Shown here in pieces: positions 7,576-17,852 of a stretch of 64,000 nt of DNA (within the stretch, counting starts at the first letter, position 1; each line of letters opens with the position of its first letter). Position numbers and translations under genes: made by a program. The notes under the pieces were generated by a model. The model made no database searches, was not told the DNA's origin, and was given only the letters and a program-made list of their open reading frames with translations. Origin of the DNA: an uncultured Lachnospiraceae bacterium (GTDB lineage: Bacteria > Bacillota > Clostridia > Lachnospirales > Lachnospiraceae); contig CAJUJY010000004.1 of NCBI GenBank assembly GCA_910586555.1, positions 48,319-112,318 on the forward strand. The letters are read 5' to 3'.

Positions 7576-9396
7576 ATGTGCGGAATTATTGGATTTACAG
7601 GTAATATCAATGCAAAAGAGGTATTACTACAAGGACTTAAAGCCCTTGAATACCGTGGTTATGACAGTGCCGGCATTTCTTATTTTACAGAAAGCGGCAT
7701 TAAAACAATTAAAGCAGTTGGCAAGGTTTCAGGCCTTGCAGAAAAAGTTGCACTATCAGATGGTGACATACCAAAGTGCGGAATAGGCCATACACGGTGG
7801 GCAACACATGGCGGTGTTTCTGAAATTAACTGCCACCCTCACCATTTTGGCAAGGTAACACTTATCCATAATGGCATTATTGAAAATTACAAAGAATTAC
7901 AAGAAGAACTTGCCCTTGATGGTAAAGAACCTGTTTCACAGACAGATTCAGAGATTGCTGCTATGGTGATTGATTCATGTTATAAATCAAATCCCGTAAG
8001 GGCTATTAAAAAAGCTGTTAAAAAACTACACGGTGCATATGCATTCTGTATAATGTTTGAAGACCACCCTGGAAGCATATATGCAATAAGGAATGGCAGC
8101 CCGCTTGTTGCCACTGCTACTAAAGAAGGGGCTGTTATTGCATCAGACATGGTTGCACTTATAAAATATTCTAAAGATTATTTTGTACTGCCTGAACACC
8201 ATATAGCCCACCTTACAGCAGGAAGCATTAATATTACAGACCTTGACCAGAATGAAATTGAACCGGATATGCTCCATGTAAACTGGGATATGGCAGCAGC
8301 AAGAAAAGGCGGTTATGAGTATTTTATGCTCAAAGAAATACATGAACAGCCAGAAGCACTCCATAATACAATATCACCAAGAATAAAAGACGGGCTTCCT
8401 GACTTTTCGGCAGATAATATACCTGACAGCCTGTTTGAAAATACAGACAGGATAATAATAACAGCCTGTGGTACTGCAATGCATGCAGGGCTTATTGGCA
8501 AAAACATGATTGAAAAACTTTCAAGGGTTCCTGTTACTGTGGATATTGCTTCGGAGTTCCGTTACCAGAACCCTGTAATTGATAGCAATACACTTGTTAT
8601 AACTATATCCCAGTCAGGCGAAACCGCAGACACGCTTGCTGCATTAAGGCTTGCCAAAGAATGTGGTGCTAAAACATTGTCAATAGTTAATGTTAAGGGT
8701 TCTTCCATTGCACGTGAAAGTGATTATGTGCTTTATACACATGCAGGCCCTGAAATAGCTGTTGCAAGCACTAAAGCTTATACTGTACAGCTTGCCACAA
8801 TCTATCTTTTTGCATTCAGGTTTGCACTTTTAAAAGACATTGTACCAGAAGCAGAAATAAGAAATTTAACAAGCATACTTCTGAAGATGCCTGGCTTTGT
8901 GGAAAATATGCTTTCATGTGACAAGGCTATAGAAAAAATAAGCAATAAACTTAAAAAGACTAAAAACCTTTTCTTTATCGGGCGCGGGCTTGATTATGCA
9001 CTTTCATGTGAAGGTTCAATTAAATTAAAAGAAGTAAGTTATATACATTCAGAGGCATATGCAGCAGGTGAACTTAAACATGGCACTATATCACTTATTA
9101 CAGATAATGTGCCAGTAATTGCACTTGCTACCCAGGACAATGTTTTTACTAAAATGATTTCCAATATACGGGAGGTACGTTCCCGTGGTGCAAAGGTTAT
9201 AATGATTACAGGCGCTGATACAGGGGTTGATGCATCACTTTGTGACCACCTTATCACACTCCCGCCAGTAAATGATTTATTTGCGCCATTCGGGGCAGCA
9301 ATAGTATTACAGTATATTGCATACTATACAGCTGTTGCAAAGGGGCTTAATGTAGACCAGCCAAGAAACCTTGCTAAATCAGTAACTGTAGAGTAA
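7576..9396 (+). CDS. glmS: Glutamine--fructose-6-phosphate aminotransferase (isomerizing)
   Basis: GlmS makes glucosamine-6-phosphate from fructose-6-phosphate and glutamine, the first step to UDP-GlcNAc for peptidoglycan. The 606-residue protein starts MCGIIGFTGNINAKEVLLQG, with the N-terminal Cys nucleophile of the class II glutamine amidotransferase domain. Two SIS sugar-isomerase domains follow (around residues 285-425 and 455-595), and the C-terminus DQPRNLAKSVTVE is that of the family. An AGAGG Shine-Dalgarno precedes the ATG. Expression is controlled by the ribozyme in its leader. Confidence 0.97.
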   Translation: MCGIIGFTGNINAKEVLLQGLKALEYRGYDSAGISYFTESGIKTIKAVGKVSGLAEKVALSDGDIPKCGIGHTRWATHGGVSEINCHPHHFGKVTLIHNGIIENYKELQEELALDGKEPVSQTDSEIAAMVIDSCYKSNPVRAIKKAVKKLHGAYAFCIMFEDHPGSIYAIRNGSPLVATATKEGAVIASDMVALIKYSKDYFVLPEHHIAHLTAGSINITDLDQNEIEPDMLHVNWDMAAARKGGYEYFMLKEIHEQPEALHNTISPRIKDGLPDFSADNIPDSLFENTDRIIITACGTAMHAGLIGKNMIEKLSRVPVTVDIASEFRYQNPVIDSNTLVITISQSGETADTLAALRLAKECGAKTLSIVNVKGSSIARESDYVLYTHAGPEIAVASTKAYTVQLATIYLFAFRFALLKDIVPEAEIRNLTSILLKMPGFVENMLSCDKAIEKISNKLKKTKNLFFIGRGLDYALSCEGSIKLKEVSYIHSEAYAAGELKHGTISLITDNVPVIALATQDNVFTKMISNIREVRSRGAKVIMITGADTGVDASLCDHLITLPPVNDLFAPFGAAIVLQYIAYYTAVAKGLNVDQPRNLAKSVTVE

Positions 9397-9421
9397 CAAC
9401 AGAATAAACTGGCGGCTTGCC

Positions 9422-9500
9422 CCCCACAAAACAACCTTATTGCCACTTTGTGGCAATCTGGCAGAATAATAAAACCCCCGCTTTTAAACGGGGGTCTTCT
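9422..9500 (+). repeat. Degenerate nested-hairpin repeat after glmS, with terminator-like hairpin
   Basis: The stretch retains the module ATTGCCACTTTGTGGCAAT and a hairpin CCCCCG (9475-9480) / CGGGGG (9489-9494) matching the last stem of the repeat family. Placed 80 bases after the glmS stop, the second hairpin probably serves as its terminator. Confidence 0.55.
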
Positions 9501-9536
9501 GGATTTTTAACAGAAGTCCGGCGTCCCTGCAAAATA

Positions 9537-9577
9537 AAATGGCGTCATTCCTTTACTTTGCCAGGATTACGCCATTT
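9537..9577 (-). terminator. Terminator of spoIVA
   Basis: Perfect 9-bp arms AAATGGCGT and ACGCCATTT lie after the spoIVA stop on the minus strand, with a T-rich tract on both sides. It may end transcription from both glmS and spoIVA. Confidence 0.65.
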
Positions 9578-9638
9578 TTAAAGTATATATAAATTTTATT
9601 TTAAAGCTGTGTTTTTGTAAAATTATACCAGTATTGTT

Positions 9639-11117
9639 TTAAATTATAATGCAGACAAGCCCGCCGTTACTATCGTTAATAACTTTTTGTATGGTTTCCT
9701 GTAGTTTAAGCTGGCTTTCATCGGTAAGCTTTCCTACTTTGCTTTCCATGCCTTCTTCTACAAGCTGGCGTACCGTTTTGCCAAATATATTGGTATCCCA
9801 TATCCCGCCGTCACTGCTGTCGGAATTTTGCCCTGAAATATATTCTATAAGGTCTTCTGCCTGCTGCTGTGTACCAACTATAGGTGCAATTTCTGTTTCA
9901 ATATTTGCCTGTATAAGATGGACTGAAGGGCTTGTTGCTTTAAGCTTAACACCGTATTTACTGCCGTGGCGTATAAGTTCAGGCTGGTCTATTGTAATTT
10001 CATCAACTGAAGGTGTTATTACACCATATCCCTTTCTGTGGACTTCATTCCATGCATCACTTATTTTACCTATTTCATTCTTTTTGGCAGCATATTCTTT
10101 AAGCAGGTGTATAAGCTGGTACTCCCCTTCCACCGGTACCCCCACAAGTTCGCTTAAAACCTGGTAATACCTGCTGTCATCAAATACAACTGATATTTTT
10201 ACCCTGCCATTTTCCATTCCAATATGTTCAATCCTGAATTCTTTTATGTATTCACTTTCAGAGGCAAAATTATCAGATGTAATATCATTTATAATGGAAA
10301 TTTTATTAAGGATGCTGCGCACATTATCTATAAGTTCCTTTTTAAGCCAGTGGGAAGGTTTAAGCATTTCAACCCACTTTGGCATATGAAATTCCACCTG
10401 GCTTACAGGAAATGATGCAAGAAGCTTTTCCATAATTTTCTGTATATCTTCCATGCGTAGCTGGTTACAGTTAAGTGCCGTTGCCTGTACCTGGTATTTG
10501 CTGTTAATATCTTTTACAACTTCCTGTGCTTCACTGCTAAATGGCTTTGATGAATTAACTATTACAATAAATGGCTTGCCTATTGATTTAAGTTCCTGTA
10601 TAGTCCTTTCTTCAGGCCCTGTATATGCCTCCCTTGCAATATCCCCGAAACTTCCGTCTGTAGTCACTACTATGCCTATGGTTGAATGGTCATATATAAC
10701 TTTGCGTGTGCCAAGCTCTGCTGCCTGTGTAAATGGCATAGGCTTATCAGACCACGGTGTCATAACCATTCTTTCCCCGTCACCTTCTTCAAGCCCTCCC
10801 GCACCCTTTACAATATATCCTACACAGTCTATAAGCCTTACTTTTACCTGGTGGTCACCGTAAAGGTTTATTAAAGCTGCCTCCTTTGGTATAAACTTAG
10901 GCTCTGTGGTCATAATTGTTTTGCCAGCAGCAGACTGTGGCAGTTCATCAACTGCCCTTTCCTTATCATGTTCATCTTTAATCCCCGGCAATACAAGCAG
11001 TTCCATAAACCTCTTAATAAATGTAGATTTGCCGGTTCTTACAGGACCACATACACCTAGATAAAATTCACCATTTGTACGTTCTGCAATATCCTTATAT
11101 ACCTGAAACCCGTTCAT
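9639..11117 (-). CDS. spoIVA: Stage IV sporulation protein A, spore-coat morphogenetic ATPase
   Basis: SpoIVA polymerises on the forespore surface by ATP hydrolysis and forms the basement layer of the spore coat. From the start MNGFQVYKDI the protein has 492 residues, the same length as Bacillus subtilis SpoIVA. The Walker A motif GPVRTGKST falls at residues 24-32, with the key lysine at 30. GGAGGAG lies directly ahead of this ATG, which rules out the slightly longer frame that would read through the Shine-Dalgarno. A sigma-E-like -10 (CATACATT) lies upstream. The gene implies an endospore former. Confidence 0.97.
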   Translation of the reverse strand: MNGFQVYKDIAERTNGEFYLGVCGPVRTGKSTFIKRFMELLVLPGIKDEHDKERAVDELPQSAAGKTIMTTEPKFIPKEAALINLYGDHQVKVRLIDCVGYIVKGAGGLEEGDGERMVMTPWSDKPMPFTQAAELGTRKVIYDHSTIGIVVTTDGSFGDIAREAYTGPEERTIQELKSIGKPFIVIVNSSKPFSSEAQEVVKDINSKYQVQATALNCNQLRMEDIQKIMEKLLASFPVSQVEFHMPKWVEMLKPSHWLKKELIDNVRSILNKISIINDITSDNFASESEYIKEFRIEHIGMENGRVKISVVFDDSRYYQVLSELVGVPVEGEYQLIHLLKEYAAKKNEIGKISDAWNEVHRKGYGVITPSVDEITIDQPELIRHGSKYGVKLKATSPSVHLIQANIETEIAPIVGTQQQAEDLIEYISGQNSDSSDGGIWDTNIFGKTVRQLVEEGMESKVGKLTDESQLKLQETIQKVINDSNGGLVCIII

Positions 11118-11185
11118 ATGCTCCTCCAATCCCCGGACACATTTTTATCCTGCAATAAGCACAGGAAACACCACCTTTTGTCTTT

Positions 11186-11193
11186 AATGTATG
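11186..11193 (-). promoter_or_regulatory. Candidate sigma-E -10 element for spoIVA
   Basis: The minus-strand octamer CATACATT matches the sigma-E -10 consensus about 70 bases ahead of the spoIVA start. The -35 region is AT-rich but not a clean match, so the assignment rests on the -10 and on the known mother-cell expression of spoIVA. Confidence 0.4.
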
Positions 11194-11258
11194 CCTTTAT
11201 CCGGTTTATCTATTTATATGAAATGCAGGATAATATTAGAACATATAAAAAAGCGTTT

Positions 11259-11388
11259 AACCTCATTAAGTAAGTCCCCCGCTTCTTAAGCGGTGGGTTT
11301 AGGACTTACTTAATGAGGTTGTTTTGCAGGTGGGCAAGTAGCAAATGCCTGCTTTGCAGGCAATGCAGATTGCGAATATCCGCTTGAC
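11259..11388 (-). repeat. Nested-hairpin intergenic repeat, copy 2
   Basis: This copy, reversed relative to copy 1, opens with a near-perfect long palindrome: AACCTCATTAAGTAAGTCC and GGACTTACTTAATGAGGTT flank the CCGCTTCTTAAGCGG stem. It ends in GCGAATATCCGCTTGAC. It lacks the 12-bp CAGGAG stem found in copies 1, 3, 4 and 5. It accounts for most of the gene-free stretch between spoIVA and rpsU. Confidence 0.85.
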
Positions 11389-11403
11389 TAAGGACATAAA
11401 AAA

Positions 11404-11424
11404 GACCACTCCTAAGAAGTGGCC
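11404..11424 (-). terminator. Terminator of rpsU
   Basis: Arms GGCCACT and AGTGGTC form a compact stem after the rpsU stop, followed on the minus strand by six T residues. This is a clear intrinsic terminator. Confidence 0.8.
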
Positions 11425-11448
11425 ATAACTATGGAAATACACTATTTT

Positions 11449-11622
11449 TTAATATTTGCGCTTACGAGCTGCTTCCGACTTTTTCTTACGGCGTACACTT
11501 GGCTTCTCATAATGCTCTCTTTTACGGATTTCCTGCTGGATACCTGCTTTAGCACAATTTCTTTTAAAACGACGTAAAGCGTTATCCAATGTCTCATTCT
11601 CTTTTACGATTACATTTGACAT
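11449..11622 (-). CDS. rpsU: 30S ribosomal protein S21
   Basis: S21 is a small basic protein of the 30S subunit that helps initiation. The 57-residue sequence from MSNVIVKENETLDNALRRFK to the Arg/Lys-rich end ARKRKY is typical in sequence and length. A 32-codon in-frame extension upstream was rejected because the family always starts at MS and AGGTG lies just upstream. It is monocistronic between a strong terminator and an AT-rich leader. Confidence 0.96.
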   Translation of the reverse strand: MSNVIVKENETLDNALRRFKRNCAKAGIQQEIRKREHYEKPSVRRKKKSEAARKRKY

Positions 11623-11801
11623 AGTCTCACACCTAACCTCCCTCCAGTTGTAAATTATGCTTCCAATACACAACTGTACAGGGTAATATTTTACGCAGAA
11701 CTGCCTTAGTTTGTAAAACAACCCCTCTGTTCTGCTTGCACAAAGAATATTATATCATATTATGGATATTAGTCAACCATTTTTTTGCCATAAACTATCC
11801 A

Positions 11802-13511
11802 TTAACAAATTCCCCTGTACCTGTTAAGGCATGAAAGTATATCCTGTTTCCTTACCTGCGCCAGGTAAACAGGCAGGTATGCGCCAGGGCACAGTGATTC
11901 TAACCCTTTTTCCTGTATCTGTTTTAACAGGCTGTCTGTTTCATTTACTGCATCAGCCCCCTTTATCTCCATCTGTTCTATAAGTGCTTTTAAACAGTAA
12001 GAAAGAGTTGTTGTCTGTTCATAGTCCATAATCTGTTCTACATATTTAATATCAACTGTTTCTTTGCCAATTAAAAAGCTGTCTTTGCCAGACTGCTTAA
12101 TTTTAACCTGTCCTCTTTTCCTGTCTGCCTTTTTTACTTTAAGCACCCGCTTATCCCCGTTAAAAAGAATATTTACAGGCACAGGCACTTCCTGGCTTTG
12201 GCATCTGTTTTCCCTTCTATTTAACAGTTCCTTTACTTTGCCTGTTATATCATATGCATTGTAATTATCCATTTGTATTATTTTATCTGCAATATAAAAA
12301 TAAGAACCTGAACTTCCTGCTACAATTATTATTGATATGCCATGTTCTTCATACATCTTCCTTGCCTGCATTATAAATGGCGTAATTGGCTCATGCTTTC
12401 CTGAAATTACTTCCTGCATAAGTGCATCCCTGTCCATAAAGTTAGTTGCACAGGTGTCTTCATCTATTAAAAGCACATCCGCCCCTGCCTGTACTGCTTC
12501 TGCAACATTTGCTGCCTGTGAAGTAGAACCGCTGGCATTTTCTGTAGAAAAGTCTGTTGTATCTTTTCCATTTGGCAGGTTATTAATAAATGGTGAAATA
12601 TTTACATGTGAAACTGCGCGCCCGTCCTCTGCCCGGATTTTAACTGCTGTTTCCAGTGATGCCACATATTCCCTGCCATCTCCTGCTATATGGTTATAAA
12701 TTCCCTGCTCAAGTGCTTTTAAAAGCGTGGACTTGCCGTGGTAGCCGCCACCAGCCACAAGCGTTATGCCTTCTGGTATTCCCATTCCTTTAATACTTCC
12801 CTTATATGGAAGGTCTATAATAACTTCCATACTTTCTGGTGATTTAAAAGGTATAGCATTTTTCATAGGTTTTTGTGAAACGCCGCTTTCCCTTGGCAGT
12901 ATTGCACCATTTGCCACAAATGCAGCAAGCTTCCTTTTTTTAAGCTCTTTCCTTAAAACATGCTGGTCTTCTGAAAGTTCTATAACACTTTTTATTTTTG
13001 TCTGGCCAAGGTTCTTATAATAAAGCGAACTGCTTACAATCTCTGGAAGATAACTAAATAATATTTCCCTAAGCCCCTCTGCATTAATTGTCCTTCCAAA
13101 TGCCGGGAAACCTGCTTCAAAACGTATAAGGACATTACCATCTTTTATAACAGCGGCTGTCCTTTTAAGAATTTCCTGCCCGCACCTGCTTATACTTATA
13201 AGACCACTTTTGCCAGAGCCCTCCGCCTTTAAAGTATACCTTTTAACAGCCTGTCCAAAAAGTCTTGTTAAATGGTCACAAAGCGCCGTATTCTTATAGC
13301 CTGTACTATAATACTGCTCTGGAAAACCTGCCTGTTCCTTTTTAACATATACACTTAACTTTGAAGGCGCAGCAAATGGATCACCCTGTACATGGCATAT
13401 ATCAAGCTGGTAACCATCAAACTGGTAAACACCCTGCAAACTTTTATATGCAGGGTAGCTTTTTCTGTTAATGCCCTTTAGAAGTTTGTCTAATTCAGTC
13501 TGTGTTTTCAA
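11802..13511 (-). CDS. Predicted ABC-class ATPase (COG3044 type P-loop protein)
   Basis: The 569-residue protein matches the COG3044 family of predicted ABC-class ATPases, whose role is unknown. It has a long N-terminal region (residues 1-240), then the family's unusual Walker A GGGYHGKSTLLKALEQ, and the Walker B region VLLIDEDTCATNFM. There are no membrane segments, so it is not itself a transporter. It stands between the broken Rpn gene and rpsU on the same strand and does not look cotranscribed with a partner. Identification of the family is firm from these motifs; substrate and role are not known. Confidence 0.85.
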   Translation of the reverse strand: MKTQTELDKLLKGINRKSYPAYKSLQGVYQFDGYQLDICHVQGDPFAAPSKLSVYVKKEQAGFPEQYYSTGYKNTALCDHLTRLFGQAVKRYTLKAEGSGKSGLISISRCGQEILKRTAAVIKDGNVLIRFEAGFPAFGRTINAEGLREILFSYLPEIVSSSLYYKNLGQTKIKSVIELSEDQHVLRKELKKRKLAAFVANGAILPRESGVSQKPMKNAIPFKSPESMEVIIDLPYKGSIKGMGIPEGITLVAGGGYHGKSTLLKALEQGIYNHIAGDGREYVASLETAVKIRAEDGRAVSHVNISPFINNLPNGKDTTDFSTENASGSTSQAANVAEAVQAGADVLLIDEDTCATNFMDRDALMQEVISGKHEPITPFIMQARKMYEEHGISIIIVAGSSGSYFYIADKIIQMDNYNAYDITGKVKELLNRRENRCQSQEVPVPVNILFNGDKRVLKVKKADRKRGQVKIKQSGKDSFLIGKETVDIKYVEQIMDYEQTTTLSYCLKALIEQMEIKGADAVNETDSLLKQIQEKGLESLCPGAYLPVYLAQVRKQDILSCLNRYRGIC

Positions 13512-13601
13512 ATTTCAGCCCCCTGTCCATTCCCTTACCATTTCCACAAAATAGCTAACACCCTGTGCAAATTTTTCAGTTATTATTTTGTTTATATATA
13601 T

Positions 13602-14131
13602 TTATACCTGTTTCATAAATTTTTGTTCCATTTCTATGATATCTCCTTCATCTAACTGTGGAAAAAGTTCCCTGATTTCATCAATAGAACATTTTCCCAT
13701 CTTTAATAATTTTATAGCTGTTTCTTTTTTTGCTTCCCTTACTTCACTTTTTACATATTCCCTGTATAAACCACATAAAGTTCAGGTTCTGGCATTACAG
13801 CTTTTTTGCTTCTGTAAAGGTCTGTGCCGTTCCCTTTAAAATATTCATGGTATGTCTGTGCCAGGTATATAAACATCCTTATAATGACATTTACGCTCCA
13901 TGTAGACTGTGCTTCCAGCATTAAAATTAACCTGCCGCCAGCAATAAAACAAAGGTCATTATAAAGGCCATTTGTAAATACATGGTTTATTGTGACGTTT
14001 TTAAGACCGTCTTCTGTCATGCTTAAATCTTCCGGGTGGAGTGCCTGGTATAACTGCAACAGGTATTTCTTAATCCTGAACAGGTTACAGAAAATGCTGT
14101 CCTTAACAGTGCCTTTAACATTTCCCTGCAT
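13602..14131 (-). pseudogene. Rpn-family recombination-promoting nuclease / PD-(D/E)XK transposase, broken
   Basis: The first 126 codons encode the N-terminal half of an Rpn/PD-(D/E)XK protein (FCNLFRIKKYLLQLYQALH, then LMLEAQSTWSVNVIIRMFIY) and stop at 13751. The C-terminal end of the same kind of protein continues in another frame (EYVKSEVREAKKETAIKLLK to the stop at 13602-13604). The middle part usually following PELYVVYTG is missing, so an internal deletion has shifted the frame. A Shine-Dalgarno remains ahead of the ATG. Such genes are often multicopy and mobile in Lachnospiraceae; a second one lies at 51770. Confidence 0.75.
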
Positions 14132-14247
14132 TGTACTTCCCTTTTCCTTTCCGTTTTGTAATGTACTGTCCTTATTATATATAAAAAAAACATATTGTTC
14201 AAGGTTTAATCTGTATACTGGCAGTGTAACTTCAAAATATTAAAAAA

Positions 14248-14293
14248 TATCTGGATTACTTGTACTTAAATATATACAAATATAATCCAGATA
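14248..14293 (-). terminator. Hairpin after the RCC1 pseudogene
   Basis: Perfect 11-bp arms TATCTGGATTA and TAATCCAGATA lie about 45 bases after the final TAG of the surface-protein frame. The sequence is AT-rich on both sides. Confidence 0.5.
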
Positions 14294-14337
14294 AAATATT
14301 TTATTTCTTATAATCCGGGTATAGAAATTTTATTTTT

Positions 14338-17300
14338 CTATTTTTTTGTTTTTACAGCTTTAGATTTAGACCATCTGGAATAATATTTCTTTCCTTTAAC
14401 GGTTTTATAAGTCCTTACCCTTACATAATACTTTTTCTTTGCCTTTAATTTACTGGTTTTAAGCTTTGTAACAGACTTTTTCTTAATAGTTTTTATAACA
14501 GCCTTCTTGTCTTTAAAATTCTTATCTGTAGAATATTGTACCTGGTAGCCAGTAATAGACTTTGGCTGTTTCTTCCATTTTACAATAAAGCCCTTATGTT
14601 TTGGCTTTACCTTGCCTGTAACTGGCGTTCCCTTTGGAATTATCTTAAAGATTTTAGTAACACTTCCATAATAATCCCCTTTACCATAAACAGTTACATA
14701 TGCAGTACCAATATTTATATTATTATAATATGAAACTATATAATCTTTATTTTTTGTAAGTTCTAATGAATTATTTAAAACCGTTATTTTTGGCTTTTTA
14801 TCCTTGCCATTATAAATAATTCATTTTTTATTTAATGTAACATCAGCGGACATAATTTACTTTTTACTGCTGTTAAAACTGTTATCTGCACCAGAGCCAG
14901 GATTTAGGCTGGCAGATGGTTCAGGCTGGCTTGTTGCTTGTAATGGTTCTTTAGTTGCTGTAGTAACAGGTGACGGACTTGGAGTTAAAGTTGTAGCAGG
15001 CGCAGGGGTTGGAGTTATTACAGTTATGCCACCACCGCCACCAGCAGAACTACCGCCGCCAGAACCAGTACTTCCTCCTGTACCAGAACCTGATGGTTTT
15101 GTACTAGGTGACGGGCTAGGTGAATTACCACCTGATGGTTTTACACTAGGTGACGAAGATACTTCTGGTTTGTTTGTACCTGTACTTGTACCTTTAACAC
15201 TAAAACCCTTTGTTACTTCCCCTGTATAAAGACCTGTACCAGATATTTTGACTAAATAATCCCCTGCCTCTGTTACATTAAAATCACCTGAAACAATATA
15301 ATCATCGCCTTCAGACAATATATTGCCTTTGTAGGAAACCTTTGGATAAATATATTGTTCTGCTCCATTATAAATTAAATCTGGAACTTCAATTTGTGCA
15401 TCAGATAAATTTGGTTTTGACATTCCAACAACAAATGGTTCATCATATCCAGAAGTTTCATTTAATTGGTATGTAACATTAATATTCCCATTACTATCTG
15501 AAACATACTGCTTTAAATAAAGCAAATTATCTGGTGATAATAATTTTTCTACAGAACGTGATTTTAATATATAAAAATTATAAGCTGCATTTGGTAAAAG
15601 ACCTGTAAAATTCTTTGACTGTATAGCAGCACCTTTAAGTGGTGTATCTGCATTAACTGCTGTATACAAGTTATCCATGCCAGGTGACTTTGCCCTTATA
15701 GAATTATTAGCACTGGCTAAAGACAAACTTCTATAAGACACATCTGGTACAGGAATTTCAACTTTTACCATTTTTTTATTACCTAACTGTCCGTAATAAT
15801 TATACCCCCACATATACAGGCTGCCATTTTTTGTTACTGCTCCACTATAAGAACTTCCAAGACTTACAGATGCAACATTATCAAGTACCTTTACTGGGGT
15901 AGCCTTATTTTCTTTAGTCCCATCTCCTAACTGGCCAGAAGAATTACTGCCCCACATATACAGGCTGCCATCTTTTGTTACTGCTCCACTTATTTCACCA
16001 TAGTACTGTGGTGTCGTTGTAAGGTTTCCAAGTCCTGTTTCTGTTGAAGCATATGCCCCAACTGTTCCTGACAGTTTTCCATTTAATTCTATTTTGCCGC
16101 TGGCTTCTATAGTAAAATATGGTATTAAACCTATTCCAATTCCTGGAACTGGGTCTAAAGCTATATAGCCAAGAGGTATATTACGTGGGTTAATTTCTCC
16201 TGTCACATATGCGTTTATATTGGCTATGTAATCTACTTTCAGTTCGCAATACTGGTAAAATAATGATATATTTATTTTAAATGCAAAATTAAGTTTTAGT
16301 TCCATGCTGCCAGAAATTTTTACATTTCCAGAAGCAAATTCCAATTTACTAAAGTCATATGATAAAGATTTGCTTATACTTTCATCTACATCAAGCTTAC
16401 GCAGCCTGCTTTCATTACTATCATCAACAAGACCATTATATATAAGTCCTTCTTCCATTTTTGATGTATCAACTGTTACATCTTCTGTTCCTGCTTTTGT
16501 GTCAATTTTTACATAATCAAACACTTCTTCCAGTGATGTATTCTCTCCTGTTATTGTAACGGTTGTCCCATCTTTTGTAATTGATGCTATTTTTACAACC
16601 AGGACTTCCCCATTATATTTATAAGAAAATATATCCCCTTTTTGTAAAGATGTTATATCTGTATCTGCATTTTCAATTACATAAATAAGATTTGTATTAT
16701 CTGATTTTGTAATTTTATTTACATCTTTTTTTTCAGGAATTATAATTGTTTTATCATTATATACAGCAAAATTGTTCGTTTTATCATTATCAAGGTTTAA
16801 AACCTTTTCCTGTTCAAAGTCATCTGTTGTTTTAGCCAGAAATTCCTGCATTTCCTTTGTATAATTTGGCGTTTCATATGACGTGCACAACGGTCTTAGT
16901 GTTCCGCTGTTTACTAAAAAACTTCACAAGTAAAAATATTCTGGCAGTTTTTCTTCAATAACAGCCTTAGCTTCTGTCTGCCCGGTTTTTACATCACTTG
17001 TAGCAGATGTAAGCATTTCTTCCCCGTCTTAACTATAAATACATACAACAAGTGTGGCATCTTCTGTTGTTTCAAAAGAAACATTTGCTGTCTGCCCTTC
17101 CATTTCAACAGAAAAAATATTATTACCTTCATTTTCCGTTTGTTCAGCGGCTTTCCCTGTTAATTCTTTTCCAAGCAGGTTTCCAAAAGTATTTTTGCCT
17201 TCTATGGATATTCCATTCTGTACATTTTGTGTACTGGAAACACTTGATGAAATATCTTTTACATCTGATGTTATTGCCTGTACCGTTTCTGGCGGTAAAA

Positions 17301-17367
17301 AAACACCAAATATTAAAATTATTGCCATAATAACAGCAATTTTTTGTTTAAATGGTTTTTTATTCAT
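14338..17367 (-). pseudogene. RCC1-repeat cell-surface protein broken by four in-frame stop codons
   Basis: One minus-strand frame of 1010 codons runs from an ATG at 17367 to the TAG at 14338, interrupted only by in-frame stops at 17029-17031 (TAA), 16924-16926 (TGA), 14857-14859 (TAA) and 14821-14823 (TGA); no frameshift is needed. Read through, it gives a signal peptide (IAVIMAIILIFGVFLPPE), an N-terminal region, RCC1 repeats (GSLYMWGSNSSGQLGDGT and GSLYMWGYNYYGQLG), a Ser/Pro/Gly stalk and a C-terminal fibronectin III-like domain (GFIVKWKKQPKSITGYQVQY). The protein would be secreted and surface-attached or adhesive. The longest uninterrupted piece, 14857-16890, could be mistaken for a whole gene but has no signal peptide or Shine-Dalgarno. 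Nonsense mutation is the simplest reading; sequencing error is unlikely for four separate stops. Confidence 0.8.
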
Positions 17368-17677
17368 TCTTTTTCTCCTCTCAAATATTTAATAGTTTTA
17401 AAATTGTTAATTTTTATTTATCCCTTCTGCCCCTTGTCTTTTTTGTCTAAACTGAAAAAGTATACTTTTCCGGTTTTTATATTAAATCCAACCAGGATTT
17501 TCTAGCACTTCCGTTTTATCAAAGAATATGCTTACTGGTATTCCATATTTTTTAGCTGTTTAATTTTTATATAAAGTGAAAAAGCCTATACTTATTACCA
17601 GGAAGTTTATAAATAACCAGTTATTATAAATGACCATTTACAGGATTTATTATAAAAATTCTATTATAAATAAAAAA

Positions 17678-17714
17678 GTACACGGAATAATACTGTAATG
17701 TATTTTCCATGTAC
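17678..17714 (-). terminator. Terminator after the cyclophilin gene
   Basis: Long arms GTACACGGAA...AATAC and GTATT...TCCATGTAC form a stem, followed on the minus strand by TTTTTT. It lies about 140 bases after the cyclophilin stop and would end the seven-gene run. The rest of 17368-17852 is AT-rich and shows nothing else. Confidence 0.65.
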
Positions 17715-17852
17715 CATATATATTGTTTTTTTATTATTTATATTTTATAAATCTTTGATTTTGTATAAATAGTAAATAACTTATAATCATGTTTTCTATT
17801 CCACACGTCCTTAAAGAAGCAGGCTTTTCATACATTTATTGTAAGTTATAAA

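Noticed and set aside
13751..14131. Intact small gene
   Set aside because: The C-terminal half of the same family lies downstream in another frame, so it is a deletion-frameshift pseudogene.
14857..16890. Intact 677-residue RCC1-type gene
   Set aside because: It has no signal peptide or Shine-Dalgarno at its first ATG, and protein-like sequence continues in the same frame on both sides of its stops, so it is part of a broken gene.
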